64,000 bases of DNA from Dipylidium caninum (lineage: Eukaryota; Platyhelminthes; Cestoda; Cyclophyllidea; Dipylidiidae): assembly GCA_017562135.1 (NCBI GenBank), contig QEYB01000625.1:186001-250000 (forward strand). Direction: 5' to 3'. The number at the start of each line of letters is the position of its first letter. The first letter of the stretch is position 1. The notes under the pieces were generated by a model. It worked only from the letters and a program-made list of their open reading frames with translations. It was not told the DNA's origin and did not search any database. The position numbers and the translations under genes are program-made. Shown here one piece after another: positions 25,101-38,200 of this stretch.

Positions 25101-28100
25101 GTGGTCCTGTCCTATGCCCAAATTGTGTTAGGGTTCAGACCGTATTTTTGTAGGTTTGCACTTTCTCCCATGAAGTGCGGTCGATTTGTCCTACGAGCTT
25201 GGAGGTGAATGCTTTGGTTAATTCAATTTAAAACTTGAAATTCCCGTCCCATTTCTTATAGATAGGGGGCATTTGAAGGAATAATTTTTTCCTCTCATAA
25301 ACAGAGGCACGTGCACTTAAGATTTTGTCCGAGCTGTAGTGTCTCATATGTCTCATAGCCTTTATACAAATGTTGTTTAATAAGACCATCAATTCATGAA
25401 GGGATTGGGCCCTAAACTCCTCCTTCTTTACTCCCCCCTACGTTGTCGTTAAGGGGCCAAGACAGTCTAGTTTACTGGTAAGTGATGAATTAAGCAGAAA
25501 TGTTGCATTTGGAAGAGGTAAGAATTGAACGAATCACTCAGGCACTTATTTTAATGAGCAATTTAGGAGGCGAGGAGGTTTAATACCTCCTCTTCAATGA
25601 CAGGCAGCGCAGCTTAAAAATGGCTATTTACCTTAATTTGACAGTATTTGGTGCTAATCAGTCCCAGTCTATTGTTGCGTAGAGTGAATACATCATAACT
25701 AGAAAAATGTACAATTAGGCGACCGACATGTGTGTCTTAGGACAAGCGGATTCATGGCGAACGCCAGTTAAATCTCTATTTTTATGGACACAAATTTGAT
25801 TTTCCTCATCGAGGCACTCTTGAAGAGGGTCAGGGAAGAACATGCAAATCGACAGCATAGTAATCTCGAGGGCGGACGTCGGATGGTCATTGAAGAAGTA
25901 GACGATGACGAAGTTGAAGATGTTGTTGATGTCGAAGACCAGGAGGAGGAAGAGGAGGAAAAGAGAGAAGCTAACAGCTGCAATGGCTCATATAAAATTC
26001 AACCCACCTCACTTAAGAGAGGAGTTGAAATTGAAGAGGTTTTTGATGATGGAGACCAGGAGTCAAGTGAAGAGGGGGTAGGTGGAGGATTTTGTCGTAT
26101 CAGTTTCATTAAAATCCAAATAAGGGTTGGTAGCGTTCTATACTTTAAGCGTTCATATTGGGCAGAACTGGTGTCGGTAAAGTACCTCACCACAGATGTT
26201 AAGACCATTCGTCTTGTTACGGTGATTTTCAGGTGCAACTAATAAATATGAAACATTAGGAAATAACCACATGATCACACGGCAGTATTGAGGTCCTTAA
26301 TTTTACTAAAATTTAACTGTTAAGAAATGAAATGAATGCCCTGAGTTTATAAGGAGCCAGCCAATTAGAACCATAGACGGTAAGTGAGGAATAAAAATAA
26401 TTTTCCCAATCACCTTTGTATAATGGTACAAGTAAGTCATATTTGAGTGTACCAGCCACTGTGGGTGGGTAGAAGGAACAGCATTCCAACAGGACTAGCA
26501 AAAATTTGCAGTAAGGTTAAGCCATTATCATGGGTGTACGGTCGGAAAAATAATGCCCACATTAAACCTCACAAATTATGAAGGTCTTTAAAAGAGGGTA
26601 GCACGTAAGTGAATAGGGTACATTAACCAACGGGATTGTTTGGCTGATCTAGTGAATGGAATAGACTTAAAACCCTCACTGGCAGTTGACGAAGGTGAGA
26701 AACCGCAAAATGACGCTGCCCAACACTTGGACCAATTCATACCGGATTCTACATCTATTCGCAGACTTATGGAAGGGTAGAGCCTTTCATGAAGGGGATT
26801 GTGGAAATTTCAGTTATAATTACCCTTTGTTGCGGAGGCAGCAAGTGTAAAGGTGACAGCTAAGGTTTAATAAGAAGATTATTTTTATCTGATATCTTTT
26901 ATACATTGTAGGACATGCAGGCAGCAGAGACAGCGGAAAGAAATGGAGAAATGGAAAATTCTATGAAAAGTAAAGTTACGGTAGGTCGGAAAATTTCCTT
27001 TCACGTAGCAGACCAGTCATCCTATTTCGGCTTTGTGCAGTTAAACAGGAGTATATCATTCTTCCGACAAAAGTTTTTAAATCTCACTTTAGATATTATA
27101 GAGACCACATAAGTCGAAATAATCATGGTTCTACACCTCAGTTAAGGCTATTTGTGTAGAGTGCAATGCTGAAACTGTCAGTTAAGATGTAAATGGTACA
27201 AGTCAGTGCTACATTCCTCCATTATCTGGTACTTATAGCATCTGGATGGAAAGCAAGTAGAGGAGAAAGCCTCGCCTCACTCTGCGGGTATGTGTCCGCC
27301 GGCTAAAAGGCGCTATTCTTGTAGTCTGTATATTATGCCCTACGTAATTTTGAGTTTACACGCGATGGATTCACGACTTTGCTTACAACTTGAAGTTAAA
27401 GGTTCCAGGTAAGACTCTTCGTGTGGGAAGGAAGCAAGATGGAAAGGAACATTGACGACGAAATGTAGAAATTTCAAATTGAAATCTTAAAATATCTGAT
27501 GGGAAATGACAATTTGTTTGCTTGGTCGTCATATCGGTTGTGGGAGTATTGAAAATCGTCCGATAAAGTTATGGAAAGGGAATGGAAAACAAAATATTCA
27601 AAGCAAAATGCTTATTGCCTTACTGGGACTGCAGGAGTTACTAGCAGATTTTGAATTACTGTCACATATACGTGACGCCACGACTTTCTGTTTTGAAATA
27701 TGATGTTCATCCGCTCATAATTAAACCCAAAAACAAGTATGAGAAATCAGCTTAGAGCATTTTTGAGATCTTATTGCTTCTCTGCTACAAGACCCCAGAG
27801 GGTCACCCGTGTATTGGACGTGTTGATGTAGTGATAGGGAAAGTAGAAAAAAAAGGAAAAATAACTGGCTTCCCTAACTCACCCCTCGGAGCTACCGTCA
27901 CACCTTTGTTATTTAAAAATAGGGGACTGCTAGCAACCGAAATACAATTACATTTTCTGATGTGGAGGCCGTAGAAATAAGTAGCACAAATCCATTTATT
28001 TTCCACATATCACCAAACAAATAACTTCATTCCTCAAATAGTGGTGTAACAGGGTTGTATTATCACGGTCATCTGTATTGTGCAGGCAAAAACCTACTGT

Positions 28101-29691
28101 AACCACATCCTCCTGTGCCTAATCTGGTCGGCTCCCCCTTAGAAACTGGTTAAAGCTTGGCGGGATTATTCTTCTAATAACTACGAAGTGGAATCTCAGT
28201 TACGGGTTTTTCATTCTTTCCTAATTCTAGACGAAATTGAGAAAAAGCGCATAGCACTGATCCGAGGACTCAAAGGGCCCGAGTCAACGAAACTCAAAGC
28301 ATGTGCGTTAGCTGTGATAGTAAGAGTCCACTTTTACACAGGCGATCAAATCAGATAAGTGAATTTGTTTTTTCTACATTCTAGCTCTCGATATAAAACT
28401 GGATGCTGAACTCTTGGAGGAATACATATTTGCCCTCGAGACCGTCTGCCTACCGAAAGGTAATAACTCCCACGAAGTCTCTTTGCTCCTCTTTATTTTA
28501 TGACATGAAAGTCACATCATTTGGTCTGCTCGGATCTCGACCTCCTCTCTCTTGAATAATTCATTTAGTGTAAGCATCACGCTTCTCTCCTCCCCTGGCT
28601 ATACTTTTGCTAAAGAAACCTCCTTTTTAGGAGAATATGAATTCATCTACAGCGCATTGCGTAGGATTAGCAGGAGTAATCGCTTCAAAGTCGCAGTCAT
28701 GATGATGAAGGACCCGGCAGTGAAAGGTAGGTGATTTCAGATGATCAGTTGAGATAGGTAGAAGTAGAAGTAAGTTTTTCCCACCGACCGCTATTTTCAA
28801 ACTCACTGACAATCTTAAAAGTGCAGTATAGGTGAGGGTTGTCTTGCAAACTGCAAATCTATCAGTATTTTCTTTGCCACTAGTAGCATCTTAAGGATGA
28901 CATCAAACTTTTTATAAACTAATGTATTTTACGGAGAATAAATACGGCAAAAAAATGCATACACTTGCGTTTGCACGTATCAGAGAGCGCGACGGAGGCC
29001 GAGGCGGGGGGCCTTAATTACCCCGGAGATTGAGGCCCTCCTGTCCCGGACAGGGCAAAGGGGGACAGGAGTCATGAGGTTATTTGGGTTAATTGGTGTG
29101 GAGAATGTCGCTTGAGGTTTAAGTGAATATTCGGCCCGATTCTCTTCCAATTTATCCTTATACAAAGGTTTGCGACCATGTTGAGGCCGATATTCTAACC
29201 ATCTCAAGAATAATTACAGACGAGGTGGTGGTTGAGGTGGCCGAGCGAAAGAATGAGGACTCATCAACAGCTTCTAAGACGCTTTCTGGTGCCATTTTTC
29301 CGTTGTCGATGGGATGAAATGGTGGTGGATTTTTCCATCCAAATAGCTGGAACTCCCTTATTTCTCCTTTTCCCCTTTCCAAAGAGACACAATGAAGGCT
29401 GAGTAGAGAACGTCATTGGTTTCGTTGGAATATCAAATCTACACATTCTTATCTTAATTACGAATGACCTCGAATGATCTAATTTAGATTTTCATCGTAG
29501 GAAATATGGAAAACTCTTAACCTCAACAATTTAGCTTGCTTTTGAAGTTATCAAATCAAATATAACGCGACACATACGAATATTTCACATTATTTTTTTC
29601 AGCTTTGCAAACTATTTTTGACCAACTTCACACGACCGTTGTGGCCGACGACCAGAACGTAGCGGAATTGGAAAGTCTTTTCATAATTTGA
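22189..29691 (+). CDS. SPAG1-like dynein-assembly factor (TPR plus RPAP3_C-like domain)
   Basis: Homologue of sperm-associated antigen 1, a cytoplasmic co-chaperone scaffold for axonemal dynein arm assembly. Exons: 22189-22388, 22670-22754, 22796-22936, 23107-23186, 23482-23692, 24053-24152, 24227-24304, 24576-24681, an unresolved junction, 25814-26077, 26912-26980, 27239-27287, 28231-28302, 28385-28459, 28631-28726, 29603-29691. The N-terminus (YDIPLNHLDYQYI, KILKVLRSGSEGRFPDL) matches the SPAG1 start. One TPR cluster follows at about residues 235-335 (YNNRALLYLKQKRW, NVKALLRRAQALYEL). Next come RRMVIEEV and a long Asp/Glu run, as in SPAG1, then a C-terminal RPAP3_C-like region (ISRSNRFKVAVMMMKD). 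Human SPAG1 has further TPR clusters not seen here. The exon ending at 24681 is phase 2 but the next clear exon starts in phase 0, so a small exon is missing from the model. The ATG is uncertain: 22189, 22198 and an upstream one are all in frame. Confidence 0.88.
24305..24575 (+). other. GC-AG intron in the SPAG1-like gene
   Basis: The upstream exon ends ...GTTAAAG and the intron starts GCAAGA; the acceptor is TTTTAG at 24570-24575. Splicing here gives NVKALLRRA, which is identical to the corresponding SPAG1 TPR stretch. No GT nearby preserves these residues. GC donors with an A-A-G preceded context are a known minority class spliced by the major spliceosome. Confidence 0.8.
25559..25577 (+). 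other. Speculative 19-bp micro-exon bridging SPAG1-like exons 8 and 9
   Basis: The phase gap between 24681 (phase 2) and 25814 (phase 0) needs an exon of length 3n+1 whose first base is not A or G, because TA+A or TA+G would be a stop. The segment after TTAATGAG at 25558 fits in length and phase, would read Y-N-L-G-G-E-E and ends before GTTTAA. The donor is weak and there is no homology, so this is only a placeholder. Confidence 0.15.
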
Positions 29692-31169
29692 ATGGACCAA
29701 GGTAGCTGGATTGGTAATTTTGATAAAACAGGTTCCGTGTACTGTTGCGTAAGTGTTGTCACAGTCTTCACAGTTCATGTAGGATGAAAGGGGGACTCCA
29801 AAGAAGATTAATATATGTAAGAGGATGGCTGCCGGAGGCCGCCGTATTTTCTCCAAGGGTAGAACGAATGACAACCCTGATAAGCCTCTGTAGTCGTGAG
29901 TGCAAACATGTGACGTTTGTCCCTCCACATAGTGGGAAAAGGTATAAGAAAAGTGTGCAAAGTGTATTTGTGAGGCGCGCACATTGGCGTCAACCAGATT
30001 TTACAACCATATTTTATGCTTAAACTGGGAGGACTACATCTACTTGAACCCGCCATATTTCAAGCCTTCTCCTCTTCTGCGAGAGGTCACATCATTTAAC
30101 CTCTTTATCTTAGTCCATAGTAATCTGCTGGAAATCTTAAAAAGTGACAGAAACACTCGCAGGTTCACTCAGTCCGACTTTGTCCACTCAAGGCTTGCAA
30201 CGGGGAACTTCAATCACTTGTAAACCTTTTAAGCTATGCATCTTTGTTCCTATCGAAGTAGTGCTCAAGTTATGTGACCTTTTGGTCGTGTAAATGCCTC
30301 GTCACTCAACACTTCACCTGTTGCGATGCTATCTCTTACTAGTTTGGCAGAAATAGGAGCTCGACATTTGATAGGCTCTCCACACTCTACATTGTCAAGG
30401 TGGTTTTGATCATAACCGAACTAAGGTGACAGGAGTAACAGAGTCGTGAAAATCGGTCCCATATACCTAATTTATTTCGAACCGGAGACCATAATAGCAT
30501 CTTGCTTTTCAAGAAAATAGAAGCCTGGGGACAGTGATTCATTTTAATGTTAGCTGTATGATTTACTACGTGTACCGAAAGTTTGGCGATAGGAAGGCAT
30601 TTTTATCAAATTTTTCCTGGTTTACCGAGTAACCTCAGCTGCGCCAGAGGCACTCGTGGCGTGGAGATGAAGTAAAGGCGGGTAAATGCCAATCCCACGC
30701 GCAGACGTTTCACACTTGACGTTATGTCTCCATCCATTCAAGAAAAGGCTTGAGATAACACTTCTGTTTTCCTTATCTCTGCATATTTTTCTTTCGAAAA
30801 ATAATTTGATATCTTTAATTTTAATTGGCATTCCACGGTCCGTCCAGCAGTGTCCACTTTACAGTAGGCACCTCCATAGTGGTCTTAGGTCACTTTGTCC
30901 AGGCGGAAGGAGACTCAACCTGAGGTGCAGGAAAGTAATGTCGGTAGCAACAATGAGCAAATTCCAGCCGACAATTCAGGGATGGAAATATCTGTTTTGG
31001 AAGACTTTCACCGCTCAAGTGCTTTATCGAAGCGGGATAAGTCCTAACTTTATGATCACCATATATCCCTGATAAGAAGAGAGTATTAATGACAACTTCG
31101 CCACCGATTATCCAAGTAACCGTGAAATTAGCATTCAAAGCCTCCACACATCTGAGACGTTACGCTGAC

Positions 31170-31580
31170 ATCGCCTCTCAACCCCAAAGGCCTCTGCAAA
31201 GTGGATTACCGCGGACTTACTAGTCCGCCTTAGTATTTACCGCATGCAGGTAAACGGGTGGCGTCAAGCCGCCAGCCCGGAGGATTCAGCTAGCCGAGTT
31301 GCGGGAATTGGCCGAAGTAGGCGTAGTAGTCCGCTCCTTCGTTGGGAGCGGGGCTGGGTGTGTGGATGCCCCCCTGGGGTGGACACGCATCTAATGCTAT
31401 GCATGCCGGGGCTGGTTGCCGGTGCATACTACTCAGTGGACGGGCCACTCGGCTGGTGCACTTTCTCCGCGGTGTACGCCACGACCGGTGGTGTTGCCAG
31501 TCTACCGTGGCCGAGTCGTGCCTACTTGGTGTTACGTTGGCCGTCAGGTCAACGGGCTAGGTGGTCACAATCTCCATAAA
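31170..31580. mobile_element. GC-rich hairpin-containing segment, possible short non-autonomous element
   Basis: About 400 bp are clearly richer in G and C than the surrounding sequence. Two strong perfect hairpins lie inside: GCGGACT/AGTCCGC with a 4-nt loop at 31211-31228, and CCGCTCC/GGAGCGG at 31331-31351. An open frame at 31244-31579 is Gly/Trp/Arg-rich and shows no domain. The composition and structure are like a short retroelement (TRIM or SINE type, known in taeniid tapeworms) or a structured RNA locus. I see no clear terminal repeats or target-site duplication, so the class is a guess. Confidence 0.3.
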
Positions 31581-32068
31581 TAGCCAAAGTTAACTAGAAA
31601 AACGCTCCAACATCAGGCGTTTTTCAAAGGCGTCATCTTCATCTGACTCTTACACCACCTCAAAATACACCATCTTTTACAAAACCGCGGTTCCGTAAAA
31701 CCATTGATAGTGTTGCTACTGCTGTGTTGGGCGTGACACCTCGACCGCTCTTTCCTTCTCCTCCCATAATCTTTAATTGCTACGGTTTCCTCTTTACCCA
31801 GAGACGTTCGAACCGATGCCATCGAAATGCGAGAGTTGAGGTCGCTCTTGTGGCACCGGTAGTACCTAGTGCTCATACAATAGCGCCTCATAAACCTTCT
31901 CGTGGCATGAAAGCTAATTTCTGTGCCATTGGCGATCGAATGACTGGGAAGTGGCGCAAGGATAAATCCAAATGTCTACAATAAGACAGGCGTAGCTTAC
32001 TCCATAATCGCTCTGAGTTCTCTCAGAAGTTTAAATTCTCAAGTTATTTCCTATTCTTCCTGCTCTTT

Positions 32069-32074
32069 TTTAAT
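32069..32074 (-). terminator. Candidate variant polyadenylation signal for WDR48
   Basis: TTTAAT on the plus strand reads ATTAAA on the minus strand, about 155 bp after the WDR48 stop codon at 32230-32232. ATTAAA is the commonest variant signal. Confidence 0.35.
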
Positions 32075-32229
32075 ACATTTTACTACAAAGGATAAGTTTG
32101 TCAGGCAAGTGCAAATGAAACAGGGGAGGAAGAGAGGGAGAGTTGACTCCATATCTGAATAATCGGACAGATATCTACCATACCGAGCAAATAGCCCCAC
32201 GAAGAAAACGCCAATGCTGTCAGAAGCCA

Positions 32230-35200
32230 TCAGAGAGGATCCTTACTGATGGAGTAAGTGAGAACCAATTCGCCTGGTTGCTTCCAGTAGAAATGACGTA
32301 CTGTTCGTAGGTTCATTTCTGGATCCAACAGCTGAAATTAGAAAGAGGCTTCGTAAAGACTTAAAATTAGTAGAATTAGTGAAAAATTGGTGTTACTCCG
32401 CGTTAGATGCTGATGTCTGCCTCGGTGGAAAGCCCATTGTCACAATCGTCACCCAGAGGTGTAATGATTAATGATAGAGTCAATCAAGGAGCGAGCTGAA
32501 TGCTACGGTCTGACAAGACAGACGCAGGCTAAGAACTCCTTTTACACATAATACTGTCAGCCAGTGTTCTCGGTAAGAGATTTAGTGACGTCATAAGTGT
32601 TATGAGGAGAGAATAGAGTTAATTTCACGTATCGCCCGCTAAAATAACCCAGGAGAAAAAAGGATGATCCATATAAAGACAAGTTGCGAAAATAATAAAG
32701 GTGTTTTAAAACCTGAAAAGCTTCATTAATTATATGATATCATAGTCAAAATCATCTATGAGTTGATATTAAAATTTTAAATCAAAAATTCAACTAGTGA
32801 ATGCCTTACACCTAAACGGTACCATAATTTGAGCGAGAAAGAAAGGGAGAGAAGAGTACGAACCATCATCTTAACAAACTCACGTGATCTCCACACCAGA
32901 TCTGAATGATATCTTCCGGTGTAGGAGTAGCCTTAAAAGCAGCATTAGCAACTGCTGTAAGATCAGCTAACGTGGTGCCCGGGGGTGCCTGAGCGGGCAC
33001 AAAAGTAACGTTTGTGGCCATGAGTTGGGTTGCACTCTCGCCACTTCCACTGCCACCACAAACAGCGCCAGCCTCACCGCTACTAGGCTGTGTAGAGGTC
33101 CCATGCCCATCCGAGTGGGGTGATTCTGGACGGAAAAAAAGATTACAAACTCAACATCCCGATGATATTCCTGCACCATCAGAAATACATGAACCTGAAC
33201 GATAAACATCTTTTTCAGTTCATTACTGTCTCGAGTATTAGCAGCAGGGGGAATGGGACACTCGAGCCCTTTTGTCTTATTGAAATAAACCGATCAAAAA
33301 GGTCAGTGAGTTACACCTTCTCTCCGGGAATAAACCCAGCGTCATTGCACGGATTATTCTAATACTGGTAAGTGTACGCAAAGTCGTAGACAAATAATAG
33401 CACTTGGTGCATCGATAATTCCTCAACCACATTCGGGCGCTATTCGACCACATGTGCTGTGAATATGCGCCGATAACACGCTATATTGACATTGCTGGCA
33501 TGGTCAGAAAAGGAACACTCACAGAAAAGAGTTGGATACTCCGTGAGCGTTTTAACACCCGGGAGACATCTTATCTACTTACTCCTCTTTTCTCGGAGTT
33601 TATTATGTCCTCCCAAGATAGGCGGTCGGAGTAAACTAAATTGGTGACAGAACAGTTACTTTCGAATGGACAGGAGGAAGGCCACACAATTACCTTCGGG
33701 GTTTGAAGGAACATTTGGGAGGTTCTGCGATCCGGTTGACATCTGGTCAACGGGTACGGAGGTAGCAGACTCAACCAGTTCAAGCATTCGACGAAATTCG
33801 TACTCCATAACCTTTCGAATGGTCAGTGTCTCATTGGCCGACAAACGCTCCCGATTGGTGGCCATTGTACCCGCCACTGTTACGGGTACATTGGTCATGG
33901 ACGGTAGGCTGAAATAAATGAAATTGCGAGCTGAAATAAGGAGTCATGTCCTCAACTTCACAAAAGGAATTATGATACCTCGTTTACCCAGGTGCCCGGC
34001 CTTGCTCTGGGAACCCAGTTCATATTATCCAACCTTTAAAGAATTATTACTACAATAAGTTGAGCGGTTGAGGCAGTACCAGTCAAGGAATGGAATCATA
34101 AATTAATCCGAATGAGAATAACCGTAAACCAACCAACTTGATTTATTTTAATTAACATACACCTTTTTTAACTCGGAAGTGGAGACTTACGTCTTTGATT
34201 TTGGATTTGTTATTTTGGGGTCCTGCGTGAGACAAAACGGTATCTTTGCCGCTTTGATAGGTTTGCGCTACGAAAAAAAAACACCAGTATGCAGTTCAGA
34301 CCATACAGCAGATTTTCTGCGTTGACTTAATTGGCAGGAGATAAGGTGCAAACCTCATTCCCGTCGTCACGTATTTTGCCGCGCTTTTTAGACAATCAAA
34401 AGGAGAAGCTAACGATCACCGTTGGGAAAGTCTTCTGAGTCTTGTAAGACAAAGCCTTCATGACCCACGAGCGAATGGTGAAATAATCAGGAAGTCATGT
34501 TCCTTCCCACCTAATACTATAAACTTAAAGCGCTTCATGGTAGAAAGAACGACCCAAAATAACCCATTTTTGAGCCGTAAAAGTTAGATTCAAATCTTAA
34601 AGTCATCCGTGATCCCATAAAGACTGACTCGTACAGATTACGCCAAGAAGGAGATCTAAAGGACTGAAGTAGTTAAGATACGGCACTTACGGCAACAACT
34701 ACGTCAGTAATCCACTCTGGTACGTGTTCACACAAAAGTCTTTGTTCCTTTGAAAGAGCTGTATCGCGCACAATGAAACGGGCCAGAGCGCGTCCGCGGG
34801 TGTCACTAAAACAACCCAACATTTCTCCTCATGCACCGAAATATCAGTCTACTAAAGAGAGAATGTGAGATTCGTTTCTAGTCAAGTGCGCCATACATAT
34901 GTAGGAGTGACAAGGAGGAAAGTACCTCGCCGAAATCACTGTACAGTCTTAGACTGGAAGCTACAAATGCGGCCAAACAAGGTAGGGTAGACAAAGAAGA
35001 AAAGACGATAATAAAAACCATCAAAGACTTCATGGCCCCAGCAGCTCCTTCTGTGGAATGGCTCAAACCATATGAGTAGCCGTACAGTAAAAAAACGAAA
35101 GAATGAAGCTCCAGGGAAGATGTTCATTGATGATGAGAAAAGCAGGGGCATCCTGCAGGTTGGATGCCAAAATTACTTATATTTTTGGGTAGGGGCATTC

Positions 35201-38200
35201 CCAAATAGTCGCCTTGTTCTCCTTTCATGTCTATGACGAAGTTTACAGGGGAATGTGTGTCTGATGTAGTCAAATGTAACCAAATAATCTGGTCAAACGT
35301 TTGCGACAATGCCAAATCAAGTTTATGTAATTACCTCAGAAGCAACACTTACGACGAGAACAAAAAATAATTTGCGACGTACGGTCTTCAACCTCTCCGG
35401 CACTACTTGCACTCTTTAAGCAGTAAAAGATGTCTTAGCGAGTAAGGAGGATGAAAATATCAAGTGCTTGGCTGGCACAGTTGATTACCACACTAGGAGC
35501 GTGGGCGGACGTAGATTGACAGGCGGCCTGAAGGCCTCAGTGCTTAACTGACGGGATTAGCGATTCCAAATTCACAGCTGTACTATGCGAAATTTAAAAG
35601 TTGCTCGATTTACCGCCGGACGCACGAACAGAGAGTCGGCAAAAAGTAGCATATGATCTAGGAATCTCCACTTTTATAATACCAGGATATGGGAAGAAGG
35701 AGTCCTCATACCCAGACCACTAATCCTCCTTAGGAGAAGAAATTGTAAACTGTAATGGGAGCAAGTTATACGACAAGTAAATTCATGCGTACGTCCACCT
35801 ACTGCCAAGTTATGATCACTGAGATGATGCGACCTGCTTTACCCACCCACTGAGTCCCTACATCTACTTACCTCAAGATGATGGGAATGTGGTCGGGGAG
35901 TGAGACATATCCGCGTGTTACATTGGAAGGACCTTAGGGACGACCGGCAAAGAGCATGAGACAAAAAAGGGAGAGGCATGCTTTTACCGTATGATTATAA
36001 TGCTGGAAACTTACTATCGCCCTCACCACAGAGTTGAGCTTTTGGCCAACTTTCGAAAATAGCTTGTAGTAACAGTTGACCGTAATTGACTGGAAAAGGA
36101 AATAGACAGTCGGGGTAAGAGGTAGTTACGTCGAAAAAGATCCACTCTCGAGGAATTCATAGCTTGAACAGCACAGACAAGACAGAAGGTAATTATTGTT
36201 CAGTCTAAGTCTGCCAGTATGACAATTGCAATGAGAGTATAAACAAAAAGAAGGCGTCATTCTGTCAGCGGGGAACTCACTTTTCTGGTCGGAGGCATCA
36301 TCGGGACTCGTGAAACCAGCGTCTTTGAGGGTTATGTGTGCGGACAGGGCGTCAGAACTGTCCAGGTGAATGATGGGAAACTGTGTTGAGGGGATTAAGG
36401 GGATGACAGCACCAAAATAACAGCTTTTAAGGGAACACTTATTGATTGAGTCGAGAAACTCACACCACATCGTAGATCTACCGAGAACCAATTGGGAACG
36501 TAGATGAACTTCTCACGCTCCTTTATTACAGTATCGAAATCAACAGGTCCAAGATTTTGTACAATTCTTCCCTTCAAGAAGTAAGATGCATATGTTATTG
36601 ACAAAATACAAAATGGTATATGAAGCTGAACACTACGCAGATGCATCACTTTGTGGGTTGAAGCGCCTACTTAAGAGGAAGCAGCGGTTTAAGTATACAC
36701 CAACTACCTGGTCTTGTTAAATGGACCAAAGATCTGTGTAGGCATTGGCAGCAAAGCGGTGAGCAGGTACAGGAAGGAGTTTAATACAAGTACAGACCAA
36801 AGTTGATACAAATAATAAGCCCACATGGATTTATGCGTTATTACTTGAGTAATGAGGACAAGTAATGACAAAGCAAGGTACGGCTTTTACTCTTAGACCG
36901 ATTTACTTGCATGCCCTTAAGGCGTGTAACTGTGTCTACCAGCTACGTGTCAGAGATGGGAAATTCCAAGGATTATCATTCCATGGAGACGGTGGATGGA
37001 GTTTAGAGGATGCCATACAACGGCAAATCAGAAAGAAAAACAAAGGCTTCCATTTAAATAAAATGGTCAAGAAGGCCGAACATCCAAAAGAAGTTGAACA
37101 GTAAGTCCAGCCTCAGTAAATGCCTAAATTAAGAGGCACTAAAACTGGAGCACACTAGAACAAGTGGTACAGTTTCGAATAATTCGATGGCCAATGAGGA
37201 AGGTTAGGAGCGGCCCATGAGGGTCCGCAAATAAGCAGTCAGTATTCTGGGATGGGATGGCCACAAGCTATCCATTAGGAAAAAGGGATTGGATCATCCA
37301 CAATTACAAAATTCGAGGCATCGCAGAACAAAGGTTCCATTTTTATGGACCAGTGGGCAGCCACCTAATATTGTAGCTTGAATTTTTGGTGGCGGATTTT
37401 AGCATTCGAGGGAAGGGGTGGCGACACAATTCAGGCACGAATGGAAAAAAAGTTCTTCACTTCACTGCTACGTTAATAGAAACCATCAAAATCTTGGGCA
37501 AAAGGCGCAAGTGAGTTAAGTGGTCGAGAGGAGTACCTGCAAAACATCGTAAATAGCCACGAGGTTGTTGGCATCGCGAGTTACGATAAAGCGCTTCTCG
37601 CAGCAGATGTGATACTGAACGATTGGGTGACCACCTAGAAAGTGAACACGAGGTAAGTATGTAGAAGGGGTAGAATGTGGAGTAAGAAAAAGTCCAGCTA
37701 CTACAGTATTTTGCAGTATTTTCTTCATTTTCTGAGCTAAATTTCAACTAGACCCTAACAGCAATTTCACAGGGCTCTCTGTCTGTAGGTCCATGCTGTC
37801 AGTCGAAGTCACCTTCGAACAGGATTTTACCCACTAAACAATTGTATGCACGGAATACGCCTGCACCAAAGTAAAGAGTTCGCACAGTTTGGAGTATTTT
37901 GTATGCAATAATAAGGGGTGCGAAACTAGACTTCAGGACAGCAAGGCTGACAGCTTCTCTGATCACGCTAATAAGAAAATAGATAAGCGTGCATATAAAA
38001 AGAACAAAGAGGCCATAGTTGCTTTAACGACGCTACTGTATAACCATTAATTTGACTGATTTTCTATTAAGAAAACATCCCACCACACGGCACAAATAAT
38101 GTACAAAATTTATCCCTCCCCCCCTCACCCCCACTTCGTTCGAAGCACAAAACCTCAGCAAGGCGACTGCGACCTGTTATCTAGCGTACCCGCATACCAC

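Larger units (their letters stand above)
29692..32229. other. Tail-to-tail intergenic region between SPAG1-like and WDR48 genes
   Basis: The two genes converge here. The stretch contains both 3' UTRs and the GC-rich element at about 31170-31580. I saw no recognisable coding exon. A variant poly(A) signal for the minus-strand gene is at 32069-32074. Confidence 0.6.

Noticed and set aside
26613..26777. 55-codon plus-strand open stretch between SPAG1 exons, reading ...DLVNGIDLKPSLAVDEGEKP
   Set aside because: Coding-like composition, but no donor/acceptor pair keeps the phase 0 to phase 0 link between 26077 and 26912, and no homology was recognised. It could be an alternative exon.
29599..29982. 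127-codon minus-strand open frame
   Set aside because: It overlaps the last SPAG1-like coding exon in antisense and has no family resemblance; it is a shadow frame.
33978..34037. Possible extra WDR48 exon ([18 protein letters not shown]) with acceptor and donor-like ends
   Set aside because: Including it breaks the phase into exon 33908-33694. Direct joining of 34191 to 33908 is in phase and matches the family without it.
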